DNA of 24,939 bases from Silvimonas sp. (GTDB taxonomy: Bacteria > Pseudomonadota > Gammaproteobacteria > Burkholderiales > Chitinibacteraceae). The DNA lies in contig JASLES010000032.1 in NCBI GenBank assembly GCA_030151005.1, forward strand, positions 1 to 24,939, given 5' to 3'. Below are positions 6,846 to 15,537 of the stretch, piece after piece. Below the pieces are notes generated by a model. That model saw only the letters and a list, made by a program, of their open reading frames with translations. It was not told the DNA's origin and ran no database searches. The translations under genes and the position numbers were made by a program. Each line of letters begins with the position of its first letter. Position 1 is the stretch's first letter.

Positions 6846-7754
6846 ATGCTCTGGTTTCGCAATATCCAGATTTACCGCCTTTCCGCCGATCACGCGCTCA
6901 CCGCAGAGAGCATTAATGACCTGCTGGCCAAGCGCCCGTTTTTCAGTTGTGGCAGCCAGGATCTGATGACGCAGGGCTGGATTGCCCCGGCTGCGCACAT
7001 GCCTGAATCGATGGCGTATCCCTACCAGGATACCGTGCTGGTCATGCTCAAGACCGAAGAAAAGTTGCTGCCCGGTTCGGTGATCAAGCAAACCGCAGAT
7101 TCGCGCGTGCAAGAGATTGAAGCGCGGGAGAACCGCAAGGTGGGTAAGCGCGAGATCAAAGAACTGCGTGAGCGCATTACAGAAGAACTGTTGCCGCGCG
7201 CATTTACCCGCTCGCGCACTACGCGCGCGCTGATTGATCTGGCCAATAATCTGGTGCTGGTCGAAAGCGCCAGTGCGGCCAAAGCAGAAGTCACCCTGTC
7301 GCTACTGCGTGAAGCGCTGGGCAGTTTGCCCACACGCCTGATCCAGACCAATACCACGCCGCAAACGGCCATGACCGTCTGGCTGGAATCGTCTGATGCG
7401 GGCCTGTTTGATCTGGGCCAGGACGTAGAACTGCGCGCGCCGGGTGAAGACGGCCCGATTGCCCGCCTGGTCAAACAACCACTGATGGGCGAAGAAATTG
7501 CCCAGCATTTGTCGTCTGGCAAGCTGGTCACCAAGATGGCGCTGTCCTGGAACGACCGCATTGCCCTGCAACTGACCGACAAGATGGAACTCAAGCGCGT
7601 GGCCATGCTGGAAGCCCTGCAAGACGACTTCAAGAACGCCGACGCCGCTGATAAAGCCGCGCTGTTTGATTCCGGTCTGGCGCTGTTTGTTGGTGAAACC
7701 CGCGCGCTGGTGCCCGATTTGCTGGAAGCACTGGGTGGCGAGCAGCCCGCCTGA
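6846..7754 (+). CDS. rdgC: Recombination-associated protein RdgC
   Basis: The 302-residue protein starts with the signature MLWFRNIQIYRL and ends at the length usual for the family (E. coli 303). RdgC is a ring-shaped, non-specific DNA-binding protein of the nucleoid that modulates RecA filaments; in Neisseria it affects pilin antigenic variation. A charged helical stretch (about 85-120, ESxVQEIEARENRK-like region through KREIKELRERI) and the C-terminal dimer region are as expected. I placed the start at the ATG at 6846 because homologues begin MLWF; the frame runs 114 bases further upstream into repeat-derived sequence, which should not be included. The Shine-Dalgarno is weak (ACGAG). It is monocistronic, with repeat copy B before it and a strong terminator after it. 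Confidence 0.94.
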   Translation: MLWFRNIQIYRLSADHALTAESINDLLAKRPFFSCGSQDLMTQGWIAPAAHMPESMAYPYQDTVLVMLKTEEKLLPGSVIKQTADSRVQEIEARENRKVGKREIKELRERITEELLPRAFTRSRTTRALIDLANNLVLVESASAAKAEVTLSLLREALGSLPTRLIQTNTTPQTAMTVWLESSDAGLFDLGQDVELRAPGEDGPIARLVKQPLMGEEIAQHLSSGKLVTKMALSWNDRIALQLTDKMELKRVAMLEALQDDFKNADAADKAALFDSGLALFVGETRALVPDLLEALGGEQPA

Positions 7755-7780
7755 TCTGCCTCACCGTTGTGCCAGAGAAA

Positions 7781-7805
7781 AAGCCCGCTGTTGCGGGCTT
7801 TTTTA
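7781..7805 (+). terminator. Rho-independent terminator after rdgC
   Basis: AAGCCCGC (7781-7788) and GCGGGCTT (7793-7800) form an 8-bp stem with loop TGTT, followed by more T residues. It lies 26 bases past the rdgC stop. Confidence 0.88.
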
Positions 7806-7980
7806 TTTGGGCCGCCCTACCCTCATGCGCCTTGGCGCTGTTATGCAGAGTGGATTGTTTGTTCACATCAAAGAACAATCAAACCGACCAGTCAGCTAGA
7901 AACCAGAAATACCAATCAAAATCAGATAATTACCCAACAAACGCTGGCCTGGATCGACTATTCGCTTTCATACCATTGCT

Positions 7981-8010
7981 TTGACAACTATCACAAAAGA
8001 AACCTACCAT
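7981..8010 (+). promoter_or_regulatory. Candidate promoter of the marR-emrAB efflux operon
   Basis: A perfect TTGACA (7981-7986) and a -10 of TACCAT (four of six, 8005-8010) are 18 bases apart, ending 34 bases before the marR ATG. The rest of the 290-base gap (7806-7980) is AT-richer than the genes. It holds one short dyad, TTGTTC (7859-7864) and GAACAA (7873-7878), about 120 bases upstream of the -35. Confidence 0.5.
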
Positions 8011-8044
8011 CGGCCACCGACTTCTACATCAACAAGGTTTGCCA

Positions 8045-8491
8045 ATGTCTTCCATCCAAGCGCCCGAAGAAAATCTCGGGGTTCTGGTTCGCCAGGTTCG
8101 TGACGGTCTGTTTCATCTGTTTGAACGCAAGCTGTCTTTAAGCGGCCTTGAACTGAATCTGAGCCAGTACCTGGTGCTCAAGCGTCTGGCATACCACGGT
8201 GCACAAACGGCAACTGAGCTGGCACGCGCCATTGACCATGATGCAGGCGCCATGACCCGCCTTCTGGACAAGCTGGAAGAGAAAGGCTACCTGCGCCGCC
8301 AGCCACACCAGGAAGACCGTCGTGCTTTACAGATCACCCTGACCGAAGCGGGACTGGCGCTGTGGACTACCATGCGTAGTTGCGGCGACGACTCCATGGG
8401 TCAGGCGCTGGTCGACCTCTCTGCAGAAGAACAAGAAACTTTGATTTCTCTCCTCAAACGTGTCAGGAACAGTCTGGAGAACGCGCAGTGA
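8045..8491 (+). CDS. MarR-family transcriptional regulator (EmrR/MprA-like)
   Basis: This 148-residue winged-helix protein shows the MarR pattern: a dimerisation helix at the N-terminus, the helix-turn-helix around TATELARAIDHDAGAMTRLLD (about 58-78), and the wing with GYLRRQPHQEDRRALQITLT, which carries the conserved DRR. MarR proteins usually repress their own operon and release DNA on binding phenolic or other small ligands. The ATG at 8045 has AAGG seven bases upstream; a TTG two codons earlier is in frame but lacks that spacing. Its stop overlaps the start of the outer-membrane factor gene by one base (TGATG), so the two are translationally coupled. The natural inference is that it represses this efflux operon. 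No operator was identified with confidence. Confidence 0.9.
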   Translation: MSSIQAPEENLGVLVRQVRDGLFHLFERKLSLSGLELNLSQYLVLKRLAYHGAQTATELARAIDHDAGAMTRLLDKLEEKGYLRRQPHQEDRRALQITLTEAGLALWTTMRSCGDDSMGQALVDLSAEEQETLISLLKRVRNSLENAQ

Positions 8492-9975
8492 TGAAAAAAA
8501 CCTTGCGACGGCAAGTATCGTCGCACCCGCTGGTCTTGAGCGCGATCACCGTCGCGCTGCTGGCCGGTTGTGCCAATCAGGATGGATTGAGCCCACAAGG
8601 CAAACTGCTTGATGCCAATACCTTGGCGGGCAAAAACGCCTTGTCTGCCGCCAAAGTGAGCAGCGCCTGGCCGGATCAGGCCTGGTGGACCACATTGGGC
8701 GATACCCAGTTGTCCGCGCTGATGGACGAAGCCTTCAAGAACAACCCCAATCTGGATGCCGCTGACGCACGCACCCGCCTGGCGCTGGCACAAGCTGGCG
8801 CTGCCGACGCGGCGCGCATGCCGCGTCTGGATGCCGCTGCGGCGTACTCGGGCATTCGTATTCCGGGCACCGTGTTGCCGCCGCCCTATGGCGATAGCTA
8901 CGCTGCGCTGAAAATGGTCTCGCTCAAATTCAGCTATGACTTTGATCTGTGGGGCGGCCAGCGGGCCGCGTGGGAGGCCGCTGTCGGCCAGAGCCGCGCG
9001 ACCTTGATTGATGCTCAGCAATCACGCATTACGCTCTCTACCAATATTGCCCGCACGTATTCGCAACTGGGTTACGCCTGGCAAATTCAGGATATCGCCA
9101 AGGCGGATTTGCAGCGTGCGCAGAACCAGCTTGATCTGGTGCAGCAACGCGTCAGCGCCGGTATTGATAGCCAGGTTCAACTTAAACAAGCGCAGTCCGC
9201 CCTGCCGGCGGCACGCCAGCAGGTAGAAGCCGCGCATCAGCAAATTGATGATGGTCAGCTGGCATTGGCCGCATTGCTGGGCGCAGGCCCGGATCGCGGT
9301 CAGCAACTGACCCGGCCACAAGCCCTGCAACCGGGCGTGCTGGCGTTGCCGGGCGTCTTGCCGGCAGATCTGGTCGGCCGCCGCGCAGATATCGTCGCTG
9401 CCCGCTGGCGAGTAGAAAGCGCCAGCAAAGACATCAAAGCAGCACAAACAAAGTTCTATCCGGATTTCAATTTGACCGCCGCCATTGGCCTGGCCTCGCT
9501 CTCTATGGGCAATTTGCCGGAGTGGGAAAGCCGCTACGCCCAACTGGGCCCTGCCCTGACCTTGCCGATCTTTGACGGTGGCCGCTTGCGCGCCAATCTG
9601 TCGGCCAAAGACGCGCAATACGATCTGGCGGTGGCGCAGTACAACCAGGCGCTGGTGAACGCCATGCACGAAGTGGCCGCTGAAGTCAGCGCCATTGCGT
9701 CGCTGAACAAACAAGTGGTCGAGCAGAAAAGCGCTATCCAGACCGTTCAGGAGGCATACGACCTGGCCACACAACGCTATAAGGGTGGCCTTGGCAATTA
9801 CCTGGACGTGCTGAGCGTGCAGCAACAATTGTTGAATGCGCAGATGCGCCTGGCTTCGCTCAATGCACAACAACTGGATGCATCGATTCTACTGGTACAG
9901 GCCCTGGGTGGCGGTTATCGCCCGGACGCAGACTCGCCGGCCATTGCCGCCTCCGCCCCGGCCGCCGCGCAGTAA
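8491..9975 (+). CDS. Outer-membrane efflux lipoprotein, NodT/OprM family
   Basis: This 494-residue protein is the outer-membrane channel of a tripartite pump. A lipoprotein signal ends in the lipobox LLAGC (Cys27). Two TolC-type OEP repeats follow, with the family landmarks AWWTTLGD-like start of the mature domain, YDFDLWGG, PADLVGRRADIVAARWRVE and LPIFDGGRLRANL. Length is normal for RND/EmrAB-associated NodT lipoproteins (450-500). The start ATG at 8491 overlaps the marR stop by one base; an open frame continues about 110 bases upstream inside marR but lacks a sensible start. A 49-base gap with a good Shine-Dalgarno leads into emrA. Substrates cannot be told from sequence; they are set by the inner-membrane partner EmrB. 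Confidence 0.92.
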   Translation: MKKTLRRQVSSHPLVLSAITVALLAGCANQDGLSPQGKLLDANTLAGKNALSAAKVSSAWPDQAWWTTLGDTQLSALMDEAFKNNPNLDAADARTRLALAQAGAADAARMPRLDAAAAYSGIRIPGTVLPPPYGDSYAALKMVSLKFSYDFDLWGGQRAAWEAAVGQSRATLIDAQQSRITLSTNIARTYSQLGYAWQIQDIAKADLQRAQNQLDLVQQRVSAGIDSQVQLKQAQSALPAARQQVEAAHQQIDDGQLALAALLGAGPDRGQQLTRPQALQPGVLALPGVLPADLVGRRADIVAARWRVESASKDIKAAQTKFYPDFNLTAAIGLASLSMGNLPEWESRYAQLGPALTLPIFDGGRLRANLSAKDAQYDLAVAQYNQALVNAMHEVAAEVSAIASLNKQVVEQKSAIQTVQEAYDLATQRYKGGLGNYLDVLSVQQQLLNAQMRLASLNAQQLDASILLVQALGGGYRPDADSPAIAASAPAAAQ

Positions 9976-10024
9976 GCGGCCCCACTGATCCGCATATTCA
10001 AGATACAAGAGATAAGGGATAGAC

Positions 10025-11212
10025 ATGAGCACCGAAACCAACGCCGCTGCCGCACCCAGCGCAGAGCGCCCTTCCCGCCGCAAGTTCCTGTTGCGACTGG
10101 CCCTGGCTGTATTCATCCTGGCCATGCTCGCCTGGGCGGTCTGGTACTTTATGGTGGGCCGCTGGAACGAAGACACCGACGATGCCTATGTACAAGGCAA
10201 CGTCGTCCAGATTACGCCGCAGATTCCGGGCACCGTGGTCAGCATTGGCGCGGAAAACGGGTCTTTGGTCAAAGCCGGCCAGAGTCTGGTCGAACTGGAC
10301 CCTAGCGACGCGCACGTCGGCCTGCAACAAGCCAAGGCCAATCTGGCCAGCACCGTGCGTAAAGTGCGCGGCCTCTTTAGCAATGTGAACAGCCTGCAAG
10401 CCGAACTGGCCGCCCAGCAAACCGCGCTGGACAAAGCCAAGGCAGACTTCGAGCGTCGCCAGCAACTGGTCAAGACCGGTGCCATCAGCGCCGAAGAACT
10501 GGCCCATGCGCGTGATGCACTGGCTGCGGCGCAAAGCACCGTGGCTTCGTCCGAAGGTCAGTTGACGTCCAGCAAGGTGCTGGTGGAAGACACCGTCGTG
10601 GCATCACATCCGGATGTGGAAGCCGCTGCGGCCAAGCTGCGTTCGGCCTATCTGGATGACGTGCGCACCACCATGGTCGCACCGGTATCCGGTTACGTGG
10701 CTCAACGTAGCGTACAACTGGGTCAGCGCATCCAGCCAGGCACGCCGCTGATGGCCGTGGTGCCGCTGGATCAGGTCTGGGTTGAAGCCAACTTCAAGGA
10801 AACCCAGTTGCGTCATATGCGCATTGGTCAGCCGGTAACACTGAAGGCCGACCTTTATGGCGGTAGCGTGGAATACCACGGCAAGATCGATAGCCTGGGT
10901 GTGGGCACCGGCAGCGCGTTCAGCCTGATCCCGGCCCAGAACGCCACCGGCAACTGGATCAAGATTGTGCAGCGCGTACCCGTCCGCATTACGCTGGACG
11001 CGGCTGAAGTGCAAAAGAACCCGCTGCGGATTGGTTTGTCGATGAGCGCGGACGTCAGCCTGCACGACCAGTCTGGCCCGGCACTGACGCAAACCGTCGC
11101 GACGCATCCGCTGTTCACCACAGACGTGTACAAGCAGCAGTTGTCTGCGGCTGACCAACTGATCAAGGACATCATCCACGCCAACCTGGCTTCCGGCCAG
11201 GGCAAGAAGTAA
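10025..11212 (+). CDS. emrA: Efflux periplasmic adaptor (membrane fusion protein) EmrA
   Basis: This 395-residue HlyD/EmrA-family adaptor links the inner-membrane transporter to the outer-membrane factor. The cytoplasmic tail (1-20) is followed by a transmembrane helix (about 21-44), then the diagnostic DTDDAYVQGN segment, the first biotinyl-lipoyl half (VVSIGAENGSLVKAGQSLVELD), a long coiled-coil hairpin (about 100-200), the second lipoyl half (APVSGYVAQRSVQLGQRIQPGTPLMAVVP) and beta-barrel. E. coli EmrA is 390 residues. AAGGGA lies five bases before the ATG. It is third in the marR-omf-emrA-emrB operon, 15 bases from emrB. Confidence 0.94.
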   Translation: MSTETNAAAAPSAERPSRRKFLLRLALAVFILAMLAWAVWYFMVGRWNEDTDDAYVQGNVVQITPQIPGTVVSIGAENGSLVKAGQSLVELDPSDAHVGLQQAKANLASTVRKVRGLFSNVNSLQAELAAQQTALDKAKADFERRQQLVKTGAISAEELAHARDALAAAQSTVASSEGQLTSSKVLVEDTVVASHPDVEAAAAKLRSAYLDDVRTTMVAPVSGYVAQRSVQLGQRIQPGTPLMAVVPLDQVWVEANFKETQLRHMRIGQPVTLKADLYGGSVEYHGKIDSLGVGTGSAFSLIPAQNATGNWIKIVQRVPVRITLDAAEVQKNPLRIGLSMSADVSLHDQSGPALTQTVATHPLFTTDVYKQQLSAADQLIKDIIHANLASGQGKK

Positions 11213-11227
11213 GGCGGGGTCACGAGG

Positions 11228-12769
11228 ATGAATCATCCTTCGTTCCGCCCGCCCAATCTGACGCTGGCGACCATAGGTTTGTGTCTGGCCACCTTTATGC
11301 AGGTGCTGGACACAACCATTGCCAACGTCTCGCTGCCGACCATTGCCGGTAACCTGGGGGTGAGTTCGGACCAGAGCGCGTGGGTTATCACGTCGTTTGC
11401 GGTCAGCAACGCCATTGCGCTGCCGCTGACCGGTTTTCTGGTGCGCCGCTACGGTGAAACCCGTCTGTTTGTGCTGGCCACACTGTTGTTCTCGCTGGCC
11501 TCTTTGCTGTGCGGTGTTGCGCAGAGCATGGGCGTGCTGGTGGGTTTCCGTGCGCTGCAAGGCGCGGTGGCCGGCCCGATGTACCCGATCACCCAGTCAC
11601 TGTTGATCTCCATCTATCCGGCCAATAAACGAGGACAGGCGCTAGCGTTGCTAGCAATGATCACGGTGGTCGCCCCGATTGCCGGCCCGATTCTGGGCGG
11701 CTGGATCACCGACAATTATTCCTGGCCGTGGATTTTCTTTATCAACGTGCCGATCGGGATCTTTGCCTCGTGGGTGGTTGCCAACCAGATGAAGGGTCGG
11801 CCAGAGAAACTCGAAAAACCCAAGATGGATTACGTTGGCCTGATCACGCTGGTGATCGGCGTGGGCGCGCTGCAAGTGCTGCTGGACAAGGGCAATGATC
11901 TGGACTGGTTTGAGTCCTCCTTCATTGTCGTGTTGGGCATCATTGCGGCGGTGTCACTGACCGTATTCCTGATCTGGGAGCTGACCGACAAAGACCCGAT
12001 TGTGAACTTGCGCCTGTTCCGTCACCGCAACTTTGCGGCCGGCACGGTCACGCTGACGCTGGGTTATGCCGGGTTCTTCGGCATGAGCCTGTTGTTGCCG
12101 CTGTGGCTGCAAACGCAGTTGCACTACACGTCGGTGTGGGCGGGCCTGGCCACAGCGCCGATCGGGGTGCTGCCTGTGGTGCTCACGCCGTTTGTGGGCA
12201 AGTACGCGCCGCGCTTTGATCTGCGCGTGCTGGCGTCGTTCTCGTTCATTGTGCTGGCTTCCACCTCGTTCATGCGAGCAGCCTTCACCATTGACGTGGA
12301 CTTTGCTTCGGTGGCGCTGGTGCAGTTGCTGATGGGTCTGGGCGTGGCGTTCTACTTCATGCCGGTGTTGTCGATTGTGCTGTCTGACCTGCATCCGCAC
12401 GAGATCTCCGCGGGCTCCGGCCTGGCGACCTTTTTGCGTACGCTGGGCGGCAGTTTTGCCGCGTCGCTCACCACCTGGATCTGGCAGCACCGCGCCATTG
12501 AGCATCATGCGCGCTTGACTGAGCATATCTCCGTCTATGACCCGGCCACGCAACATGCCATTACCCAGTTTGGTCAGGGCAGCCTGGCGCGGGCGGCCAC
12601 GGTTATGGATCAACTGGTGCAAGGGCAAGCGTTGATGATGTCGACCATCGACTACTTCAACATGCTTGGCTGGTTGTTCCTGGCGCTGATTGCGGTGGTG
12701 TTCTTTGCCAAACCGCCGTTTGCACCCAAAGGTGGCGGTGCCAGTACCGCTGCGGCGGGTGGTCACTAA
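11228..12769 (+). CDS. emrB: Multidrug MFS transporter EmrB (DHA2 family, 14 TMS)
   Basis: This 513-residue proton-driven exporter of the DHA2/EmrB-QacA family has about 14 hydrophobic helices. Visible motifs are the family motif C-like LDTTIANVSLPTIAG near the first helix (D1 motif), the motif A-like FLVRRYGETRLF, and the motif C stretch APIAGPILGGWITD after helix 5. Length matches E. coli EmrB (512). With EmrA and the lipoprotein channel it should expel hydrophobic drugs, uncouplers or fatty acids across both membranes. A GAGG abuts the ATG and GGGG lies further upstream, so ribosome binding is not textbook and coupling to emrA, 15 bases away, is likely. A strong terminator follows at 12792. 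Confidence 0.94.
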   Translation: MNHPSFRPPNLTLATIGLCLATFMQVLDTTIANVSLPTIAGNLGVSSDQSAWVITSFAVSNAIALPLTGFLVRRYGETRLFVLATLLFSLASLLCGVAQSMGVLVGFRALQGAVAGPMYPITQSLLISIYPANKRGQALALLAMITVVAPIAGPILGGWITDNYSWPWIFFINVPIGIFASWVVANQMKGRPEKLEKPKMDYVGLITLVIGVGALQVLLDKGNDLDWFESSFIVVLGIIAAVSLTVFLIWELTDKDPIVNLRLFRHRNFAAGTVTLTLGYAGFFGMSLLLPLWLQTQLHYTSVWAGLATAPIGVLPVVLTPFVGKYAPRFDLRVLASFSFIVLASTSFMRAAFTIDVDFASVALVQLLMGLGVAFYFMPVLSIVLSDLHPHEISAGSGLATFLRTLGGSFAASLTTWIWQHRAIEHHARLTEHISVYDPATQHAITQFGQGSLARAATVMDQLVQGQALMMSTIDYFNMLGWLFLALIAVVFFAKPPFAPKGGGASTAAAGGH

Positions 12770-12791
12770 GCACGCCCAAGGTACTCGTTGC

Positions 12792-12827
12792 AAAACAAAG
12801 GCTCCGCTTGCGGAGCCTTTGTTTTTG
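12792..12827 (+). terminator. Rho-independent terminator of the efflux operon
   Basis: A perfect 15-bp stem (12792-12806 with 12811-12825; core CAAAGGCTCCG and CGGAGCCTTTG) with loop CTTG ends in a run of T. The symmetric A/T flanks would let it work in both directions. Confidence 0.92.
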
Positions 12828-12891
12828 GGGCCACAGGGTTGCTCACGCTCGGGTAAAGTGATCGTTCTTGCCCATTACGACCGCCCAGCTT

Positions 12892-13377
12892 ATGCATATC
12901 CGCCCCGTACACCTCAGCGACGCCCAGGCCATTTGCGATATCTACAACCATTACGTCATCAATACCGCCATCAGCTTTGAGCAACACCCGGTGACGACGG
13001 AAGATATGGCAAAACGCATTACCGAGATCAGCAGCCGATATCCGTGGCTGGTCGCCGAGACCGAAACCGGGGTAGTGGGCTACGCCTACGCCACCAGCTG
13101 GCGTGGCCGTCCGGCCTATCGGCACACCGTTGAGAGCACCATCTACCTGCGTGCTGACACCCTGCGTGGCGGGATCGGCAAGCCGCTCTACACCGCCTTG
13201 CTGGATGAACTACGCACGCGCCAGTTTCACGCTGTAGTCGGTTGTATTGCGCTCCCCAACCCGGCCAGCGTGGCGTTTCATGAACGCTGTGGTTTTCGCA
13301 AAGTGGCGCACTTCTCAGAAGTGGGTCACAAGTTCGACCAATGGCTGGATGCCGGCTTCTGGGAAGTCTTGCTCTAA
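12892..13377 (+). CDS. GNAT N-acetyltransferase, phosphinothricin acetyltransferase (Pat) family
   Basis: This 161-residue GCN5-family enzyme matches the Pat/YncA subfamily: IRPVHLSDAQAICDIYNHYV at the N-terminus, ISFEQHPVT, then YAYATSWRGRPAYRHTVE, the acetyl-CoA P-loop region LRGGIGKPLYTALLDEL, and NPASVAFHERCGF near the C-terminus. Proteins of this group acetylate phosphinothricin, methionine sulfone/sulfoximine or related amines; the natural substrate is often unknown. One small departure is that the usual G(I/L)G(K/R) loop appears as RGGIGKPL. The ATG at 12892 fits the family N-terminus; a TTG 24 bases upstream is in frame but adds residues not expected. Shine-Dalgarno is poor in either case. 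It is 23 bases upstream of the small membrane protein gene and may be co-transcribed. Confidence 0.85.
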   Translation: MHIRPVHLSDAQAICDIYNHYVINTAISFEQHPVTTEDMAKRITEISSRYPWLVAETETGVVGYAYATSWRGRPAYRHTVESTIYLRADTLRGGIGKPLYTALLDELRTRQFHAVVGCIALPNPASVAFHERCGFRKVAHFSEVGHKFDQWLDAGFWEVLL

Positions 13378-13400
13378 GCCGGCCATTTCAGGGGAAACAC

Positions 13401-13751
13401 ATGGTTTACCTCGCCATCAAATACCTGTGTACCGCAGCCGTGATTGTCTTTGTGTCCGAGCTGGCTAAACGCAGCGATCGTCTGGGAGCATTGGTTGCCT
13501 CTCTCCCGCTGGTCACGCTGCTAACCCTGTTCTGGCTCTATTTTGAGCACCAAAGTGCGCAAAAGATCAGCAATCATGCCTGGTACACATTCTGGTATGT
13601 GATCCCCACCCTGCCCATGTTTCTGGTGTTCCCGTGGAGCATGGATCGCTGGGGTTTCTGGCCAGCGATGGGCATCAGTGTGCTGTTGACCATGGCTTGC
13701 TTCGGCCTGTTTGCCCTGATCATGCGCCGGTTCGGTGTGATGCTGATCTAG
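13401..13751 (+). CDS. Small integral membrane protein, DUF3147-like
   Basis: This 116-residue protein is almost entirely membrane-embedded, with about four helices (roughly 4-22, 30-47, 63-80 and 88-112). Recognisable conserved stretches are KYLCTAAVIVFVSELAKRSD, GALVASLPLVTLLTLFWLYFE and HAWYTFWYVIPTLPMFLVFP, which I associate with DUF3147, a family of no known function. The ATG at 13401 has GGGGAAA at normal spacing; the frame runs further upstream through the end of the acetyltransferase gene but without a start signal. It follows the acetyltransferase by 23 bases and converges on zntB with only 11 bases between the stops and no visible terminator, so the two convergent transcripts probably overlap. 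Confidence 0.78.
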   Translation: MVYLAIKYLCTAAVIVFVSELAKRSDRLGALVASLPLVTLLTLFWLYFEHQSAQKISNHAWYTFWYVIPTLPMFLVFPWSMDRWGFWPAMGISVLLTMACFGLFALIMRRFGVMLI

Positions 13752-13762
13752 CCTGTCTGATT

Positions 13763-14770
13763 TCAGCCACGCCACTTGTGCCACGCCCACCATCCGGCAG
13801 CGGCGGTGAGCGCGGCCACCAGCGAGACCACAATCCAGAACCCGTTGGCGTGCTGCGCCAGCGGTACGCCGCCCACGTTCATCCCCAACAAACCGGCGAC
13901 AATATTGAACGGCAGAGCCAACACGGTGACGATGGTCAGCATGAACAGGCTGCGGTTGTCCTGCTCGTTCATATGTGAGGCAATTTCTTCCTGCAAGAGC
14001 TTGATCCGTTCATGCAGCGCAGTCAGATCAGACAGCACCGCGCTGAACTCTTCGGTCGATTCGCGCAGGTCATCAATATCCTCCTGGGCAATCCATTCAG
14101 GCGGCCGGTTCAACAACCGGAACAGCGCGGCTGGTTCTGGCGCCAACAAGCGTTGCAGGCGCACCAACACCCGCCGCAAACTGCCCAGGTTTACGCGGCG
14201 CCGTTCCAGCCGATCGGCCAGCAAACGATCTTCAATACGGTCTACTTCTTCGGCGGAATCCCGCACGATCTGCTCCAGCACGCCGGCCTGCAAGCTCAAC
14301 AGCCGCACCAGCAACTCCACCGGCGAGCGCAGACGGGCGCCGGTGCGCACGGCCTCTCGCAGGCGGTCGATGGAGCGCAGCGGCCGACTGCGCGCACTGA
14401 CTACCATGCGGCAATCCAGACACAGCCAGAGCGTGGAAATCTCGGCCGCATCAAACGAGAAATCAAACAGCACGTCGTTGAGCACGGCCTGCAGCGCCTC
14501 CCCTTCTTGTTCTACGCGGGACGAGCGCGACGACGTGTTGAGCGCATGCATGAACGAATCCGGCAGCGGCAAATGACTCAGCCAGCGTTCGGTCGCGGCC
14601 ATGGCCACATTAAAGTGCAGCCAGACAAAGCCAGGCTGGCGTTCCGGGAGCGCCAGCCACGCCCTGGCATCGTCGGCGGAGATCGCCGTAGCGCCGTCCT
14701 GGTTGAACAAAAAGCCGCACACCAGCCCCGTTGAATCTGCCCCGTAACTGCCCGGCACGTTTCGCTCCAT
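13763..14770 (-). CDS. zntB: CorA-superfamily transporter, ZntB type
   Basis: This 335-residue protein has the two-helix CorA/ZntB layout: a large cytoplasmic domain (about 1-270) with long amphipathic helices, then two transmembrane helices at the C-terminus (about 273-293 and 306-329). The loop after the first helix carries the signature GMNVGGVP (from 296). GMN is universal in the superfamily, and the following VGGxP is typical of ZntB rather than the YGMNF context of classical CorA. E. coli ZntB (327 residues) moves zinc across the inner membrane, probably inward with protons. AAGGA lies seven bases before the ATG at 14770. It is divergent from the methyltransferase-like gene, across a 196-base gap, and convergent with the DUF3147-like gene. 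Metal specificity is inferred from the motif only. Confidence 0.88.
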   Translation of the reverse strand: MERNVPGSYGADSTGLVCGFLFNQDGATAISADDARAWLALPERQPGFVWLHFNVAMAATERWLSHLPLPDSFMHALNTSSRSSRVEQEGEALQAVLNDVLFDFSFDAAEISTLWLCLDCRMVVSARSRPLRSIDRLREAVRTGARLRSPVELLVRLLSLQAGVLEQIVRDSAEEVDRIEDRLLADRLERRRVNLGSLRRVLVRLQRLLAPEPAALFRLLNRPPEWIAQEDIDDLRESTEEFSAVLSDLTALHERIKLLQEEIASHMNEQDNRSLFMLTIVTVLALPFNIVAGLLGMNVGGVPLAQHANGFWIVVSLVAALTAAAGWWAWHKWRG

Positions 14771-14966
14771 CGCCCTGTCCTTATGTCTTGTTGGTTGGCT
14801 ACGCTAACGCGGCTTTGTGACACCTTTGTTGCAGTCTCTTTACCACCCGGCGAGGCATTGCCGTTGGCATAACGCAAGCCCATAATCTGACCCCGGCACC
14901 TTTTGCATCCAAATCTACAATCACAGCAAAACGGGCGCGCAAAGCGCTCAGGTGGACGGAGGCTTG

Positions 14967-15506
14967 ATGATCGAACATATATTGGCCTGGCATGGACTGG
15001 GCTGGCTGTTCTGGGCGTTGTGGTGGGCGTTTGTGGCACGTGGTATTCATCAGGCGCAACCATTGCAACCGCCGTTATCCAGACTGATCCAGGTCTTGCT
15101 GATTTTTTGCGGTTTTGTACTGCTCAATCAGTACGACGGCAGTGAAAACCCTTGGGAACAAGGCCTGTCTTTGATCTTGCTGATCGGCGGGCTGGCGGGC
15201 ATGGTGCAATCCCGCCGGGTGCTGGGTGCTGCGTTTACAGATCGCAGCGGACAGCTTGATCCGGGCCCGTTGGCCACCTGCGGTATTTACCGCCGTGTGC
15301 GCCACCCTTTATGCAGTTTCTTTGTACTGGCGTTCTGCGGTACGGCGCTGGCCCACGGCTGGCAAGCGCTGTGGACAACCATTCCGGTACTGGCTGCGTT
15401 TGTCTGGAAGGCGCAGCAGGAAGAAAACACCCTGCAGGCGCGTTTTGGTACACGCTGGACTGATTACAGCAATCACACAGCGCGCATGTTGCCCGGTATC
15501 TGGTGA
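14967..15506 (+). CDS. Membrane methyltransferase of the isoprenylcysteine carboxyl methyltransferase (ICMT/PEMT) type
   Basis: This 179-residue multi-helix membrane protein shows the C-terminal pattern shared by ICMT, PEMT and NnrU-like proteins. GIYRRVRHPL (about 107-116) carries the RHP that helps bind S-adenosylmethionine, and EENTLQARFGTRWTDY (about 152-167) carries the catalytic-region glutamate pair. Helices lie at about 8-26, 40-55, 65-80, 117-132 and 135-148. Bacterial members methylate varied or unknown acceptors; there is no CAAX prenylation here, so the name indicates fold only. GGAGG lies four bases before the ATG at 14967, slightly close; a GTG at 14952 is in frame but less likely. 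It is 31 bases upstream of the HiPIP gene and probably in the same operon. Confidence 0.78.
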   Translation: MIEHILAWHGLGWLFWALWWAFVARGIHQAQPLQPPLSRLIQVLLIFCGFVLLNQYDGSENPWEQGLSLILLIGGLAGMVQSRRVLGAAFTDRSGQLDPGPLATCGIYRRVRHPLCSFFVLAFCGTALAHGWQALWTTIPVLAAFVWKAQQEENTLQARFGTRWTDYSNHTARMLPGIW

Positions 15507-15537
15507 ACCCCTTCCTCTTTTGTCGCAGGAGTACCGC

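Noticed and set aside
8380..8490. N-terminal extension of the outer-membrane lipoprotein inside marR
   Set aside because: It would bury the lipoprotein signal; the ATG at 8491 directly precedes it.
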